The notes under the pieces are model-generated. The model was not told the DNA's origin. It did no database searches and saw nothing but the letters and a program-made list of their open reading frames with translations. A program made the position numbers and the translations under genes. From positions 4,154,001 to 4,218,000 of the forward strand of contig NZ_CP025003.1 in the NCBI RefSeq assembly GCF_002812485.1: a DNA stretch of 64,000 nucleotides, in the 5' to 3' direction. This DNA comes from Dickeya fangzhongdai (GTDB lineage: Bacteria > Pseudomonadota > Gammaproteobacteria > Enterobacterales > Enterobacteriaceae). Position 1 is the stretch's first letter; each line of letters opens with the position of its first letter. Shown here in pieces: positions 23,389 through 31,480 of this stretch.

Positions 23389-25779
23389 TCAGAAGTGGGT
23401 GTTGATGCTCATGTAGAAAGTTCTGCCAGACTCATTGTAGGTCGCCGCCCCGGCGCCGGCGATGTTAATCACGCTGCAACTGCCGTCGGACGCCACGGTA
23501 CAACCGGCAGAGGCGTTGCCGCGGCGGAACTGGCGTTTGTCGAACAGGTTGCTCACCCCGCCGGTCACGCTGACGTTCTTGGTGATGGCGTAAGTCGCGC
23601 TGGTTCCCACTACCGCGTACGGACTGAGTTCGTTCAGTTCGTCACCCGAGGCGGCAAGGCCGCGATAGTTGTATTTCTTCGGTTTCTGACGGCCGTACCA
23701 GGTCAACGTCGACTGCAACGACAGATCGTCGGTCGCCTGCCAGCTCAGCGAGGAGTTCAGCGTGAACTCCGGCGTCACCGACAGAATATCGCCGGTGCTC
23801 TTGTTCTTCGAACGCAGCATCCAGGTGATGTTGTTGTTCCACTTGATGTTTTCCGATACCGGCACGTTCAGGGTGCCTTCCAGTCCCTCGACCACCGCGC
23901 GGGGAATGTTCTCCCAGCGGTAAACATTGGTTTTGCCGTTGGTGGTGGTCCCCACCGGCGTCAGCCCGGATTCAATCTTATTACGGTAATCGTTGCGGAA
24001 ATACGTCACCCCGGCCTGATAGCCGTCGCGTTTGAACTCGATACCGATCTCTTTGTTGACGCTGGTTTCCGCCTTCAGTTCCTCGTTACCGATCAGATAG
24101 CAGTTATTGCTGGCGCCGTTGATCAGATAGCAGCCCTGCCCGCGGCTGTAGAGCAGATAGTTAGGGTTGACCTGATACAGGTTGGGCGCTTTGTAAGCCT
24201 GCGCGATGCCCATTTTCAGGGTGAAATCATCGCCCAGCCCCTGCGACAGGTTCAGACCGGGGCTGACCTTGCTGCCCGCCAGCGAGTGGTAATCAAAACG
24301 CAGCGCCGGAGTCAGCATGGTGCTTTGGGTCAGTTCGACGTTATCTTCGGCGAACAGCGAGAAAGTATGGGCCTTGATATCGCCGCTGCGGTTACTGCTG
24401 CCATAACCCGCAATCGTGCCGGTGGACGACATGTCATACGAGGTAGAGCCGGGGTCCGTCATTCGTTGATCCGACGCTTCGATGCCCAGGGTAGCAGTCT
24501 GGCTGAAGTACGCCTCAAACGGGATATTAACCTCGCTATGGGCAGTCAGGGTGCCCAGCTTGACGGTGGTGTAGTCGTCGGGGGAAGAGAAAATCCCCTC
24601 GGTGCCGCCCGCCAGCCCTTCGCTGATGCGGGTGTTATGGGTGCGCTCGTATTGCAGATAAGACGTGGAGCTCACGCCGTTGTCCCAGAAGCCGCGATGC
24701 GTCACGGCATAGGTCTGCCGGTACATGCGGTTAGTCTCTTTGCCGTAGTTGCTGGCGACATAGCTGTTGGTGTTGGTGTTTTGGGTATCGCCGGCATAGA
24801 TATTACCCTGACGGCTGGAGCCGACTTCAAACTCCAGCGACTGCTGTTTGGTGATATCCCAGCGCAATACGCCGTTGATATCTTTGTTGCGTACCCCTTC
24901 GCGACCAGAAGGCACCGAATTGGCGTAGCTGCCGGTTCGCGCCGATTTATAAGGCTCGTTGATGTCGGCGGCGTCCGCCTGCGTTTTGTTGAGGTTGCCG
25001 TACAACCGCAGGCTCAGATTGTCGCTCAACCCGCCGGACAGGCTGAAATCGGTGCGTTTGGTGGCGCCTTCCGCTTTATGCACCGGCGCATTGAAATAGG
25101 TATTCCAGCTACCGTGCCACTCCTCGCTCGGTTGTTTGGTGATGATATTGATCACCCCGCCCATCGCGCCAGAGCCGTAGCGCGCCGCCGCCGGGCCGCG
25201 CAGCACTTCAATGCGCTCCACCATGTCGGACGGCACCCAGTTGGTATCGCCGCGGCTATCGCGCTCGCCGCGCCAGCCGTAGCGCACGGCATTGCGGCTG
25301 GAAATCGGCTTGCCGTCCACCAGAATCAGGGTATTCTCCGGCCCCATGCCGCGGATATCGATCTGGCGGTTGTTGCCGCGCTGCCCGCTGGTGGAGTTGC
25401 CGGTCAGGTTAACCCCCGGTTGGGTACGGATAATATCGGACAGATCGTTGGCAGGAGGATGTTTGGCGATATCCTCGGCGGTAATCACCGATACCCCCGG
25501 CGCCTGACGCGTCTGCTCCGCCGCCGTCACTACCATCGTATCGCTCTGCGTCTGACCGGTATCGCCGGCCAAGGTGGTACTGGCTGATGTGGTATTAGCT
25601 GATGCCGTATTGGCCGCGGTTTTATTGGTCGCTGTTGTCGCGGTGGTTGCTGTTGTCGCGGTATTTGCTGTTGTCGCAGAGGTTACTGTGTCTGCCGCCC
25701 AGTTCAGGCTCGGGAAAGTCGCGCAACTTAACCCGATCAGCGTCGCCAGATAATGGCGTGGTCGTAGTGTTATCATCAA
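23389..25779 (-). CDS. TonB-dependent catecholate siderophore receptor (FepA/IroN/PfeA type)
   Basis: 796 residues. A signal peptide ends near Asn-Trp-Ala-Ala-Asp. There follows a low-complexity Thr/Ala linker (about residues 32-65) and a TonB box Asp-Thr-Met-Val-Val-Thr-Ala. The plug domain contains Asp-Ile-Arg-Gly-Met-Gly-Pro-Glu-Asn-Thr-Leu and Val-Leu-Arg-Gly-Pro-Ala-Ala-Ala-Arg-Tyr-Gly-Ser-Gly-Ala-Met-Gly-Gly. A 22-strand barrel ends in aromatic Phe. It should import ferric catecholate siderophores; the neighbouring esterase and divergent AraC regulator support this. Two close Met codons begin the gene (25779, 25776). No convincing Fur box was found in the 178-bp divergent region. Confidence 0.92.
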   Translation of the reverse strand: MMITLRPRHYLATLIGLSCATFPSLNWAADTVTSATTANTATTATTATTATNKTAANTASANTTSASTTLAGDTGQTQSDTMVVTAAEQTRQAPGVSVITAEDIAKHPPANDLSDIIRTQPGVNLTGNSTSGQRGNNRQIDIRGMGPENTLILVDGKPISSRNAVRYGWRGERDSRGDTNWVPSDMVERIEVLRGPAAARYGSGAMGGVINIITKQPSEEWHGSWNTYFNAPVHKAEGATKRTDFSLSGGLSDNLSLRLYGNLNKTQADAADINEPYKSARTGSYANSVPSGREGVRNKDINGVLRWDITKQQSLEFEVGSSRQGNIYAGDTQNTNTNSYVASNYGKETNRMYRQTYAVTHRGFWDNGVSSTSYLQYERTHNTRISEGLAGGTEGIFSSPDDYTTVKLGTLTAHSEVNIPFEAYFSQTATLGIEASDQRMTDPGSTSYDMSSTGTIAGYGSSNRSGDIKAHTFSLFAEDNVELTQSTMLTPALRFDYHSLAGSKVSPGLNLSQGLGDDFTLKMGIAQAYKAPNLYQVNPNYLLYSRGQGCYLINGASNNCYLIGNEELKAETSVNKEIGIEFKRDGYQAGVTYFRNDYRNKIESGLTPVGTTTNGKTNVYRWENIPRAVVEGLEGTLNVPVSENIKWNNNITWMLRSKNKSTGDILSVTPEFTLNSSLSWQATDDLSLQSTLTWYGRQKPKKYNYRGLAASGDELNELSPYAVVGTSATYAITKNVSVTGGVSNLFDKRQFRRGNASAGCTVASDGSCSVINIAGAGAATYNESGRTFYMSINTHF
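25585..25684. repeat. Degenerate 18-bp tandem repeats encoding a Thr/Ala linker in the receptor
   Basis: Three clear units lie at 25631-25648, 25649-25666 and 25667-25684 (GCTGTTGTCGCGGTGGTT-like), with further decayed units back to about 25585. Read on the minus strand they give Ala-Thr-Thr-Ala-Thr-Thr-type sequence between the signal peptide and the TonB box. Confidence 0.9.
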
Positions 25780-25957
25780 AGTCGCCCTGTATAAATTAAA
25801 GTCAGCAACGAAAGGTGCTACTGAGAAGTATTTGCATTACCATTCAGGCGCGATCATTGTTACATTTGTTGTTCGGGATGGGGTTTGTATAAACCGCAAA
25901 TTGCTTTGCGAAAGCGGCAAAATGGCCTGAAATAACCAGACAGAGCAAGGGGAAATC

Positions 25958-26944
25958 ATGCGTAATCATGTTCCGTCATCAGCATCCATTTATAAGAACC
26001 AGATTATGCAGATGTCCAGCCTGGTCTCCAACCATTACCGTTTCCTCGGCCCTCAGATGATTGATGAAACGCCGTTGCTGTTCGGCCATTTCAACGTCAC
26101 GCCGCTGCACCGCGATTTGATTCTGCACACCGCCGACGTGATCAACCTGCACAGCATGCAAACCCAGACCACGCTGAACGGCGCGCTAAAGCTGGCGGTT
26201 GTCGTGAACGGCAACGCGCATATCAGCTATGGCGAACGGCGGCTGCATTTGGGCGAACGCCAGCCAGCCTCGCTGGTTTCGCTGACCGAACCCACGCTAT
26301 TTAGCCGCTACGGCAAACGTGACGACTATGAGCGCACCGTTTCTCTGACCTTTAGCCGGGAATGGCTGTACGGCAACCTGATGGACAGCGTCGACGATTG
26401 GCAAGCCATCTATGATTTCACGCAGACTCACCTGGCCACTCATCGCTGGATGCCGTCGCGTCAGGCGCTGGCCGCCGCCTGGCAGATCCTTAACGCCGGC
26501 GACTGTCGGACGCCGCTGCAACGCCTGTATCTGGAAACCCAGTGCATGACGCTGATTATCGAAGCGTTCAGTTCGCTCACCGAGCAGGCGTCGATGAATA
26601 AACAGATGTCGGGGCTGCCGCTGCGCCACCGCCAGCGGATGCAGCAGGTGAAGGAGATGCTGGAAAGCGGCGAGGCCGATCATCTTGCCATCGCCGATAT
26701 CGCCAAAAGCGTCAATATGAGCGAAAGCTCGCTGCAACGCTATTTCCGCCAGACCTTTGATATGACGGTGTTTGAATACCTGCGCAACTGCCGCCTGCAG
26801 CGCGCGGTGCTGGCGATGCAGCGGGAAGGCGTCGGTATCGCCCAGGCCGCCAGCCTTGCCGGTTACACCAGCCCGGCCAATTTCGCCACCGCCCTGCGGC
26901 GCGTCTACGGACTGACGCCGGGGCAGTTGAAAAATCGCGTTTAG
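25958..26944 (+). CDS. AraC-family regulator (PchR/YbtA-like) next to the siderophore receptor
   Basis: 328 residues. The C-terminal ~100 residues form two helix-turn-helix motifs: Leu-Ala-Ile-Ala-Asp-Ile-Ala-Lys-Ser-Val-Asn-Met-Ser-Glu-Ser-Ser-Leu-Gln-Arg, then Ile-Ala-Gln-Ala-Ala-Ser-Leu-Ala-Gly-Tyr. The N-terminal domain would sense an effector, typically the ferric siderophore. It is divergent from the receptor gene, which it probably activates. The start follows AAGGGG. Confidence 0.87.
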   Translation: MRNHVPSSASIYKNQIMQMSSLVSNHYRFLGPQMIDETPLLFGHFNVTPLHRDLILHTADVINLHSMQTQTTLNGALKLAVVVNGNAHISYGERRLHLGERQPASLVSLTEPTLFSRYGKRDDYERTVSLTFSREWLYGNLMDSVDDWQAIYDFTQTHLATHRWMPSRQALAAAWQILNAGDCRTPLQRLYLETQCMTLIIEAFSSLTEQASMNKQMSGLPLRHRQRMQQVKEMLESGEADHLAIADIAKSVNMSESSLQRYFRQTFDMTVFEYLRNCRLQRAVLAMQREGVGIAQAASLAGYTSPANFATALRRVYGLTPGQLKNRV

Positions 26945-27060
26945 CATCTTCGACTGGCCACCCGACCCGCCCGGAAATGAAAAATCACTAGGCTTCGCGC
27001 GTCATTCGCGGCATTGTCTGTCATCATGTCCACCGCTCAATAACACGTACCGATATCGCC

Positions 27061-28437
27061 ATGTCCGCCCATTCCAGCATCACCACCCAACTGGCGCGCC
27101 TGATCGTCGCCACCCAGCCGGATACCGCCGTCATCGACCTCGCCCGCGACGGGGTGACGGATTTTATCGCCTGCGCGCTGCCGGTCTGGCATGGCGCGGT
27201 AGCGGACAGCGGGCTCGCGCCGTTGAAATCGGTCTATCCCGGCCACGACAGCCAGACCCGCAGCCTGCTGCTGGGCTACGCCGGTCACGCGCTGGATTTT
27301 GACGATTTCCATTCCGGCTTTCGCGGCCACCCCGGCACGGTTATCCTGCCGGCCCTGCTGGCGCTGGCCGGCGAGCAGCCGGCAATCACGGAAGAACGAT
27401 TTCTCGTTGCCTATGTCATTGGCGTAGAAACCGCCGGTCGATTGGGGCTGGCCGCCGGCCCGCGCCATTACAGCCAGGGTTATCACAACACCGCTACGCT
27501 GGGCGCCGTCGCCGCGGCCGCGGCGATTTGTCGCCTGACAGGCGCCACGACCGACCAGACCGCCAATGCGCTGGGGCTGGCCGCTTCACAAGCCGCCGGG
27601 CTACGCGCGCAATTCGGCTCCGCCATGAAACCGCTGCACGCCGGGCTGGCGGCGCGGGCCGGGTTAAGCGCCGCTCAGCTGGCATTGGCCGGGTTCCACG
27701 GCAACCACGATACCGTGCTGGAGGCTTTTCTCGCGGCTCATGGCGACGGTCAGCATCACAGCGACGCGTTGATAACCGATTGGGGCAAACCGTGGCGCCT
27801 TGTTGCTCCCGGGCTGACCTTCAAGCGTTACCCTACCTGCGGCGGCACCCACAGCGCGGCGGAAGCGGCGTTTATCCTGCGGGAACAATACCTGCAAGAA
27901 CAGGGGTTGCAGGCACCAGGATTGCAAAAACAAGGACTGCAACGCCCCGGACAACCCTCAGACGACGTGTCCGCCGCCGTTGATCGCATCACGGTGACGT
28001 TTCCGCCGGGCGGTGACGCCGCGCCGTTTATCCGGCAGGCCGCTACCGGCGTCGAAGGACGATTCAGCCTCGAATACGTGATTGCCGCCGCGCTGCTGGA
28101 AGGCGAGCTGCGATTGGATCGTTTTACCGAAGGCCCGGTCGATCCCCGCATTGCCGCACTGGCTGACAAGGTATCGCGTCAGGCAGACCCCAGCGCCCCG
28201 CCGGATGAGCAGAATCCCGACGCCCGTTTTCACGACGTCAGTCTGTGGTTGAAAGACGGCTCGCGTCTTAACGCCAGAGTCACCTGGCGGCAAACCGCGG
28301 CCGTAAAAACCGATGTCGCCGCCAAACTGCGTCAGACGCTGAGCCTGCTGCCGCAGTTACCGGCCGACAACGTGCTCCAGCATTGTCAGTTGCGTACGCC
28401 CGGCTCACTGGCGGCACTGGTTCGGCTGCTGTCATAA
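27061..28437 (+). CDS. MmgE/PrpD family protein
   Basis: 458 residues of the 2-methylcitrate dehydratase/cis-aconitate decarboxylase/iminodisuccinate epimerase superfamily. Visible features are His-Ala-Leu-Asp-Phe-Asp-Asp, His-Pro-Gly-Thr-Val-Ile-Leu-Pro-Ala, Lys-Pro-Leu-His-Ala-Gly-Leu-Ala-Ala-Arg-Ala-Gly and Phe-Lys-Arg-Tyr-Pro-Thr-Cys-Gly-Gly-Thr-His. No prpBC partners are nearby, so the substrate is unknown. Four tandem pentapeptides Leu-Gln-x-x-Gly (27892-27951) are inserted before the C-terminal part and are not typical of the family. There is only a weak ribosome site. Confidence 0.85.
   Translation: MSAHSSITTQLARLIVATQPDTAVIDLARDGVTDFIACALPVWHGAVADSGLAPLKSVYPGHDSQTRSLLLGYAGHALDFDDFHSGFRGHPGTVILPALLALAGEQPAITEERFLVAYVIGVETAGRLGLAAGPRHYSQGYHNTATLGAVAAAAAICRLTGATTDQTANALGLAASQAAGLRAQFGSAMKPLHAGLAARAGLSAAQLALAGFHGNHDTVLEAFLAAHGDGQHHSDALITDWGKPWRLVAPGLTFKRYPTCGGTHSAAEAAFILREQYLQEQGLQAPGLQKQGLQRPGQPSDDVSAAVDRITVTFPPGGDAAPFIRQAATGVEGRFSLEYVIAAALLEGELRLDRFTEGPVDPRIAALADKVSRQADPSAPPDEQNPDARFHDVSLWLKDGSRLNARVTWRQTAAVKTDVAAKLRQTLSLLPQLPADNVLQHCQLRTPGSLAALVRLLS
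27892..27951 (+). repeat. Four 15-bp tandem units encoding Leu-Gln-x-x-Gly in the MmgE/PrpD gene
   Basis: Units lie at 27892-27906, 27907-27921, 27922-27936 and 27937-27951. They encode LQEQG, LQAPG, LQKQG and LQRPG. The array is in frame and probably forms a surface loop. Confidence 0.95.
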
Positions 28438-28470
28438 CAGCCGCCGGTACCTCGCCGCGATGCCATCAGG

Positions 28471-29655
28471 CTAGCGCGCCGCATTTCCCGGCGGCGATGC
28501 CAGCCAGCGATCCAGCCACTGGAACACCGCTTCCTGCTGCTCCTGATAGAACACATGGCCCAATTCGGGCCAGATACGGGTTTCCAACCGCTCGTCGGCA
28601 TGCTGCGACTGCCACACCTGATGCATACGGTCGTACGCCGCCTGCACCGCCTGCTGCGGGAACAAAGTGTCTTTGCCGCCGTTGAAGAACAGCATCGGCC
28701 GCGGCGCGGCAATACTGGCGACATCCGGGAAATCAAGACGGGCCGGCAGCCCTGGGTGCAACATGTAGAAAGAAGACTGACCGCGCAGCACGTTGTTGCC
28801 CGGCACCATCAATCCGTCATAGGTGCCGATCCAGGAAATGGCCGCCGTCGCGGCGGCCTTATCCGACAACGCCGCCAGTTGCCAGGCGCGGTAAGCGCCC
28901 ATAGAGAACCCCACCACCCCGACCCGCTTCGGGTCGACCGAACGCAGCGAAGCCAGAAAATCCAGCGAACGCATGTCTTCATACGCCAGCGAGCCCGCCA
29001 GCGAGCGCCCCAGATTGAAGAAATTACTGGCCAGCGCCTGCTGCTGTTCGTACTTGAGCGGCCCGCGATCGCCCCACCCCAGCGCATCCACCGCCAGCAC
29101 TACATAGCCCCGTTTTGCCAGTTCATCGCCGACAAACCGGCCGGTGAAGTAACGGTCAGCCCAGGCGTTAGCGGAGGCTAAACGGGTGTCGTCGCCCCAC
29201 GGCCGGATCATTTTTTCCTTACCGATATCGAATTTCGCGCCGTGATCATGCAGCAGCAACACCGCCGGATGCGGCCCCGGCGTTTTCGGCGTCAGCAGTA
29301 ATCCGGGCACCCGGCTTTCATCGGTAAGGTTGAAGGCAACCTTCTGCGCCACATACGTGTCGCGATCCTGACTGTCGACAACCTGCGGCTCAAAAGCGCG
29401 GTGGGAATCCGGCGTCAGCAGCAGCGAGCGCACCACCTGGCGGGCATGTTGCCGCCATTCGCCGAAATGCGCATAACGCCCGGACAGCCACGAGTCGGGA
29501 TAGGTCAGTTGCTGTTTCAGTTGCGGGTAGAACGTGGGCAGCGCGTCATCGGTTACCGACGCCGTTGTATAGGAATGATCATTTGCCATAAGCGGGGCGC
29601 TCGCCAGACAGCACATCAGAACACAGAGGGTACGACGTAATCCGCGTCTTTTCAT
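28471..29655 (-). CDS. Secreted alpha/beta hydrolase (dienelactone hydrolase/acetyl esterase-like)
   Basis: 394 residues from ATG 29655, which follows GGAG and opens a signal peptide (Met-Lys-Arg-Arg ... Ala-Ser-Ala-Pro-Leu-Met-Ala-Asn). The frame is open further upstream, but those residues lack a signal or ribosome site. The hydrolase core has Leu-Leu-Leu-His-Asp-His-Gly, nucleophile Ser in Gly-Phe-Ser-Met-Gly-Ala, acid in Gly-Gly-Lys-Asp-Thr-Leu-Phe and His in Leu-Gly-His-Val-Phe. An exported esterase acting on plant-derived esters is plausible for a pathogen. It converges with the MmgE/PrpD gene. Confidence 0.8.
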   Translation of the reverse strand: MKRRGLRRTLCVLMCCLASAPLMANDHSYTTASVTDDALPTFYPQLKQQLTYPDSWLSGRYAHFGEWRQHARQVVRSLLLTPDSHRAFEPQVVDSQDRDTYVAQKVAFNLTDESRVPGLLLTPKTPGPHPAVLLLHDHGAKFDIGKEKMIRPWGDDTRLASANAWADRYFTGRFVGDELAKRGYVVLAVDALGWGDRGPLKYEQQQALASNFFNLGRSLAGSLAYEDMRSLDFLASLRSVDPKRVGVVGFSMGAYRAWQLAALSDKAAATAAISWIGTYDGLMVPGNNVLRGQSSFYMLHPGLPARLDFPDVASIAAPRPMLFFNGGKDTLFPQQAVQAAYDRMHQVWQSQHADERLETRIWPELGHVFYQEQQEAVFQWLDRWLASPPGNAAR

Positions 29656-29757
29656 TATTATTCTCCAAAAATAAAACATCGTTTCTTTTCGGTGATTTGG
29701 ATTGTAAATGAAGCAGATAACTCTGGCAGGAAGAGATCGGAATTCTGGGAGGCAGGT

Positions 29758-29785
29758 AAAAAAAATCCGGCAACATGTGCCGGAT
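29758..29785 (-). terminator. Rho-independent terminator of lpdA
   Basis: Minus strand: ATCCGGCA stem (29778-29785 with 29765-29772, 5-nt loop) followed by eight T (plus-strand A at 29758-29765). It lies about 58 bp after the lpdA stop. Confidence 0.9.
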
Positions 29786-29842
29786 AGACATTGAAATGGC
29801 AAGAAGCATCGCGCCCCGCCGCTATCGCGACGGGGAAACGGA

Positions 29843-31267
29843 TTATTTCTTCTTCGCTTTCGGGTTCGGCAGGTCGGTGATGCTGCCTTCGAACACTTCA
29901 GCGGCCAGACCCACGGATTCGTGCAGGGTCGGGTGAGCATGGATCGTCAGTGCGATATCTTCCGCATCGCAACCCATCTCGATCGCCAGGCCGATTTCAC
30001 CCAGCAGCTCGCCGCCGTTGGTGCCGACAATCGCGCCACCGATTACGCGGTGCGTTTCTTTGTCGAAAATCAGTTTGGTCATACCGTCGGAGCAATCAGA
30101 GGCAATCGCACGGCCGGATGCCGCCCACGGGAATACCGCGGTTTCATAGCTGATGCCTTTTTCCTTCGCTTCTTTCTCGGTCAGACCGACCCAAGCCACT
30201 TCCGGCTCGGTGTAAGCGATGGACGGGATCACCTTCGGATCGAAGTAGTGTTTCTTGCCCGCGATGACTTCAGCCGCCACGTGGCCTTCGTGCACGCCTT
30301 TGTGCGCCAGCATCGGCTGACCGACGATGTCGCCGATAGCATAGATGTGCGGCACGTTGGTGCGCATCTGCTTGTCGACACGGATGAAGCCGCGATCGTC
30401 AACTTCCACGCCAGCCTGGCCGGCATCCAGCAGTTTGCCGTTCGGTACGCGGCCGATAGCAACCAGCACCGCGTCATAACGCTGAGGTTCAGCCGGCGCT
30501 TTCTTGCCTTCCATCGACACGTAGATACCGTCTTCTTTGGCTTCTACCGCGGTCACTTTGGTTTCCAGCATCAGGTTGAATTTCTTGCTGATGCGCTTGG
30601 TGAAGACTTTGACGATGTCTTTGTCGGCAGCCGGGATCACCTGGTCGAACATTTCAACCACGTCGATCTGAGAGCCCAGCGCATGATACACGGTGCCCAT
30701 TTCCAGACCGATGATACCGCCGCCCATTACCAGCAGACGTCCGGGAACGCTCTTCAACTCCAGCGCATCGGTGGAATCCCATACGCGCGCGTCGTCATGC
30801 GGAATGAACGGCAACTGAATCGGACGAGAACCGGCCGCGATGATAGCGTTGTCGAAGTTCACCGTGGTGCTGCCGTTTTCGCCTTCCACCACCAGGGTGT
30901 TCGGGCCGGTGAATTTACCAAAGCCGTTGACCACTTTGACTTTACGGCCTTTGGCCATACCAGCCAGACCGCCGGTCAGCTGATTGATGACTTTTTCTTT
31001 CCAGGTACGAATCTTATCGATATCGGTCTGCGGTTCGCCGAACACGATGCCGTGCTCAGCCAGCGCTTTGGCTTCTTCGATAACTTTCGCAACGTGCAGC
31101 AGTGCTTTGGAAGGGATACAGCCTACGTTCAGACATACGCCGCCCAGCGTGGAGTAGCGCTCGACCAGCACGGTGTCCAGACCCAAGTCTGCACAACGGA
31201 ACGCCGCGGAGTAACCTGCGGGGCCCGCGCCAAGTACCACCACCTGAGCTTTAATTTCAGTACTCAT
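29843..31267 (-). CDS. lpdA: Dihydrolipoyl dehydrogenase (E3)
   Basis: 474 residues. The FAD loop is Gly-Ala-Gly-Pro-Ala-Gly-Tyr, the redox disulfide is in Gly-Gly-Val-Cys-Leu-Asn-Val-Gly-Cys-Ile-Pro-Ser-Lys, the NAD loop is Gly-Gly-Gly-Ile-Ile-Gly-Leu-Glu, and the His-Glu dyad is in His-Ala-His-Pro-Thr-Leu-His-Glu. It reoxidises lipoyl groups of the pyruvate and 2-oxoglutarate dehydrogenases and of glycine cleavage. Two adjacent ATGs exist; the second (31267) is better spaced from AGAGG and gives the E. coli N-terminus. A terminator separates it from aceF, and its 175-bp upstream gap leaves room for its own promoter. Confidence 0.98.
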   Translation of the reverse strand: MSTEIKAQVVVLGAGPAGYSAAFRCADLGLDTVLVERYSTLGGVCLNVGCIPSKALLHVAKVIEEAKALAEHGIVFGEPQTDIDKIRTWKEKVINQLTGGLAGMAKGRKVKVVNGFGKFTGPNTLVVEGENGSTTVNFDNAIIAAGSRPIQLPFIPHDDARVWDSTDALELKSVPGRLLVMGGGIIGLEMGTVYHALGSQIDVVEMFDQVIPAADKDIVKVFTKRISKKFNLMLETKVTAVEAKEDGIYVSMEGKKAPAEPQRYDAVLVAIGRVPNGKLLDAGQAGVEVDDRGFIRVDKQMRTNVPHIYAIGDIVGQPMLAHKGVHEGHVAAEVIAGKKHYFDPKVIPSIAYTEPEVAWVGLTEKEAKEKGISYETAVFPWAASGRAIASDCSDGMTKLIFDKETHRVIGGAIVGTNGGELLGEIGLAIEMGCDAEDIALTIHAHPTLHESVGLAAEVFEGSITDLPNPKAKKK

Positions 31268-31448
31268 CATGACCTCTTAATTAATTTCCGGCGGGTCTGT
31301 GACGTCATTATTGTGAGTCTTAACGCCCTCTTCCACCGGGACGTGTCTTTGCCGCGGTAGTTTACAAAATCGTTAACAATTTTGAAACAACAAGCGACTA
31401 ACGATTTGTCCTTAATCACTGATAGCTGCAACAAATAACAGCTTATCA

Positions 31449-31477
31449 GAAAAAAGCCGGCCGTCAGGCCGGCTTTT
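31449..31477 (-). terminator. Rho-independent terminator after aceF
   Basis: A perfect 8-bp stem AGCCGGCC/GGCCGGCT (31455-31462, 31467-31474) with a 4-nt loop. It is flanked by A on the left and T on the right, so it can work on the minus strand as the end of the pdhR-aceEF unit, just after the aceF stop. Confidence 0.9.
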
Positions 31478-31480
31478 CGA

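Noticed and set aside
25780..25957. Fur box in the receptor-AraC divergent region
   Set aside because: GGTAATGCAAAT-like sequence near 25830 matches only one half of the consensus, too weak to call.
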